This document shows positions 53,134 through 54,027 of a DNA stretch of 54,027 bases, one piece after another; positions within the stretch are counted from its first letter, which is position 1; each line of letters opens with the position of its first letter. The position numbers were made by a program, and so were the translations under genes. Under the pieces are notes generated by a model that saw only the letters and a program-made list of their open reading frames with translations, had not been told where the DNA came from and searched no databases. Source of the stretch: Spirosoma sordidisoli (GTDB taxonomy: Bacteria; Bacteroidota; Bacteroidia; Cytophagales; Spirosomataceae); assembly GCF_004138325.1 (NCBI RefSeq), contig NZ_SBLB01000016.1, positions 1 through 54,027 on the forward strand. The letters run 5' to 3'.

Positions 53134-53927
53134 AACGACAAACCCCAAAAGAACGAAGGGCGGCCATGTTTTTGCAGCCCCTGCGCGAGAAAAAAATCAT
53201 CGAGCGGGGGCTGTTCCGGAACGTCGAGGCCTTCATTGAATTTGCCAAAATGGCCCCCCACCTGGCCGACCTGGCCCGCTACGGCGACCCCGTAACGCTC
53301 GACCGCTACCTGGCCCTGCGGGCGTCGCTGCCCGATCTACGGCCCCCGGCCCAGTACGATAGTCCGGGCTACGACGTGGCCGGTTCGTTCGTGGACGTGG
53401 GCCGCTACGTGACGGGGGAGCCCGAGTGCATGGTGCACTTTAACGCGGAGCGGCCGGTGCGGCTCATCGACGTAATTATTATGGACGGCAGGCCCCATAA
53501 CACGACTGATTATGCCGTAATGCGCTGGTTTGGGCTGTCGGTCGATTTAATCGACCGGCTCGAACTGGCCGGGTACCGCTGCCGGGTGTCGATGCTGTCT
53601 ACGCTGGTCAGCGACCGGCGGCCGGAGGTCAATATTTGCGGGCTGCGGCTCAAAGAACACGACCAGCCCCTCGACCTGGGCCAGATGGCCGCCCTGTTGA
53701 TGAATAACAAAGTGATGTCCGAGCTGTATAAAAACCGCTTTGATCAGTTCGGTTCCGGCTGGTGCCCCGATTGGTTCCCCGAGTTCGGCCTCGACCAGCA
53801 CCCCGACCGTATTACTATCCCGACGCTGTATTATCAGAACCTCTACAAACGCACGAACGCCCAGGCCTGGCAGGGAGCCGATTTACCCTGGATGATGGAT
53901 TTGCTTGGCTTAAACTTCTTACTGTAA
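53130..53927 (+). CDS. Paralog 2 of the VDVGRYVTGEPECM family
   Basis: The product is 265 residues. It shares VAGSFVDVGRYVTGEPECM (about residues 84-102), IDRLELAG and DQPLDLGQMAALLM with paralog 1, in the same order and spacing, but elsewhere identity is low. The two genes are therefore an old duplication with one strictly conserved site, probably a ligand or partner interface. It ends in the contig overlap and is followed on the circle by the gene at 47. Confidence 0.7.
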   Translation: MKRQTPKERRAAMFLQPLREKKIIERGLFRNVEAFIEFAKMAPHLADLARYGDPVTLDRYLALRASLPDLRPPAQYDSPGYDVAGSFVDVGRYVTGEPECMVHFNAERPVRLIDVIIMDGRPHNTTDYAVMRWFGLSVDLIDRLELAGYRCRVSMLSTLVSDRRPEVNICGLRLKEHDQPLDLGQMAALLMNNKVMSELYKNRFDQFGSGWCPDWFPEFGLDQHPDRITIPTLYYQNLYKRTNAQAWQGADLPWMMDLLGLNFLL

Positions 53928-54027
53928 CCTCAACCAATTTTTACCCATGACTGACCACAATACCCCACACTCAGACGCGCCCGGCCGGTCCGCCGGTGCG
54001 GTGGAATCGCCCGGCGTGGAATCGCCC
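53901..54027. repeat. Terminal redundancy, right copy
   Basis: This is an exact copy of bases 1-127. It contains the stop of the gene ending at 53927 and, from 53947, the first 27 codons of the gene annotated at 47. That gene fragment is a duplicate of the contig end and should not be counted as a separate gene. Confidence 0.9.

Noticed and set aside
1..54027. Terminal 127-bp repeat considered as genuine direct terminal repeats of a linear virion
   Set aside because: The repeat is short, falls inside coding sequence far from the terminase genes, and is of a typical assembly-overlap length; a circular molecule explains it better.
1..54027. Search for integrase, transposase, resolvase, polymerase or helicase genes
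   Set aside because: No tyrosine or serine recombinase, DDE transposase, family A/B polymerase or superfamily helicase motif was seen in any frame. Very diverged versions cannot be excluded.

Overview
The window is a complete circular element opened at an arbitrary point: its first 127 bases (1-127) recur exactly as its last 127 (53901-54027), so the unique circle is 53,900 bp. It is a tailed bacteriophage genome (terminase, portal, capsid, a 1946-residue tape measure, tail and lysis genes). It also carries plasmid functions: a ParF-like ATPase followed by a ribbon-helix-helix partner, and an iteron-type origin embedded in a replication-initiator gene. There is a CI/Cro-like switch, and I see no integrase or recombinase, so the best description is a temperate phage-plasmid. 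The host is probably a high-GC member of the Bacteroidota. The evidence is weak Shine-Dalgarno signals, A/T-rich leaders, exact matches to the TAnnTTTG -7 box at 9494 and 17747, and a virion gene set that reads like Bacteroidota siphophages. This host call is inference.

Layout. (1) Rightward early genes run from about 49.5 kb through the junction to 2.9 kb: a small gene, a 44-residue membrane peptide, a CobS/MoxR-like AAA+ ATPase, two paralogous proteins sharing a VDVGRYVTGEPECM signature, a Cys-rich conserved phage protein and a DnaQ-like exonuclease. (2) The switch at 3.0-4.3 kb has a repressor (leftward) and a Cro-like protein (rightward). (3) Rightward replication/recombination genes at 4.4-9.4 kb include a RecB-like nuclease, the initiator with six iterons inside its coding sequence, and a gene in the position of lambda P. 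(4) Rightward accessory genes at 9.5-17.7 kb are mostly small and translationally coupled: an adenine methyltransferase, a deoxyribosyltransferase-like protein, a VRR-NUC nuclease and the partition cassette. A tRNA-like element follows at 17.8 kb. (5) The leftward late region runs from 47.7 down to 18.2 kb: ParB-like protein, small terminase, methyltransferase, large terminase, connectors, a tail chaperone with a probable programmed -1 frameshift, tape measure, baseplate and fibre proteins, a probable tail tube protein, portal, scaffold, capsid and lysis genes. The head genes lie downstream of the tail genes, opposite to the usual order.

Regulation. Related A/T-rich dyads (left arm TTTGTTCGTAATA, right arm about TTAACAAA) lie at 4010, 4371, 9457, 12919, 17729, 23864, 27004 and 48876. 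Nearly every site stands in front of a transcription unit, which suggests one regulon controlled by the phage repressor or by a promoter class. A second palindrome, TGTTAWTAACA, occurs five times, once inside a nuclease gene. The 1.75 kb gap at 47.74-49.49 kb is the regulatory hub. It holds a strand-asymmetric G-rich tract, a dense operator cluster, and two consecutive hairpins with unrelated stems but the same apical loop.

Most small early proteins have no function I can recognise, and all family assignments come from reading motifs without any database search.
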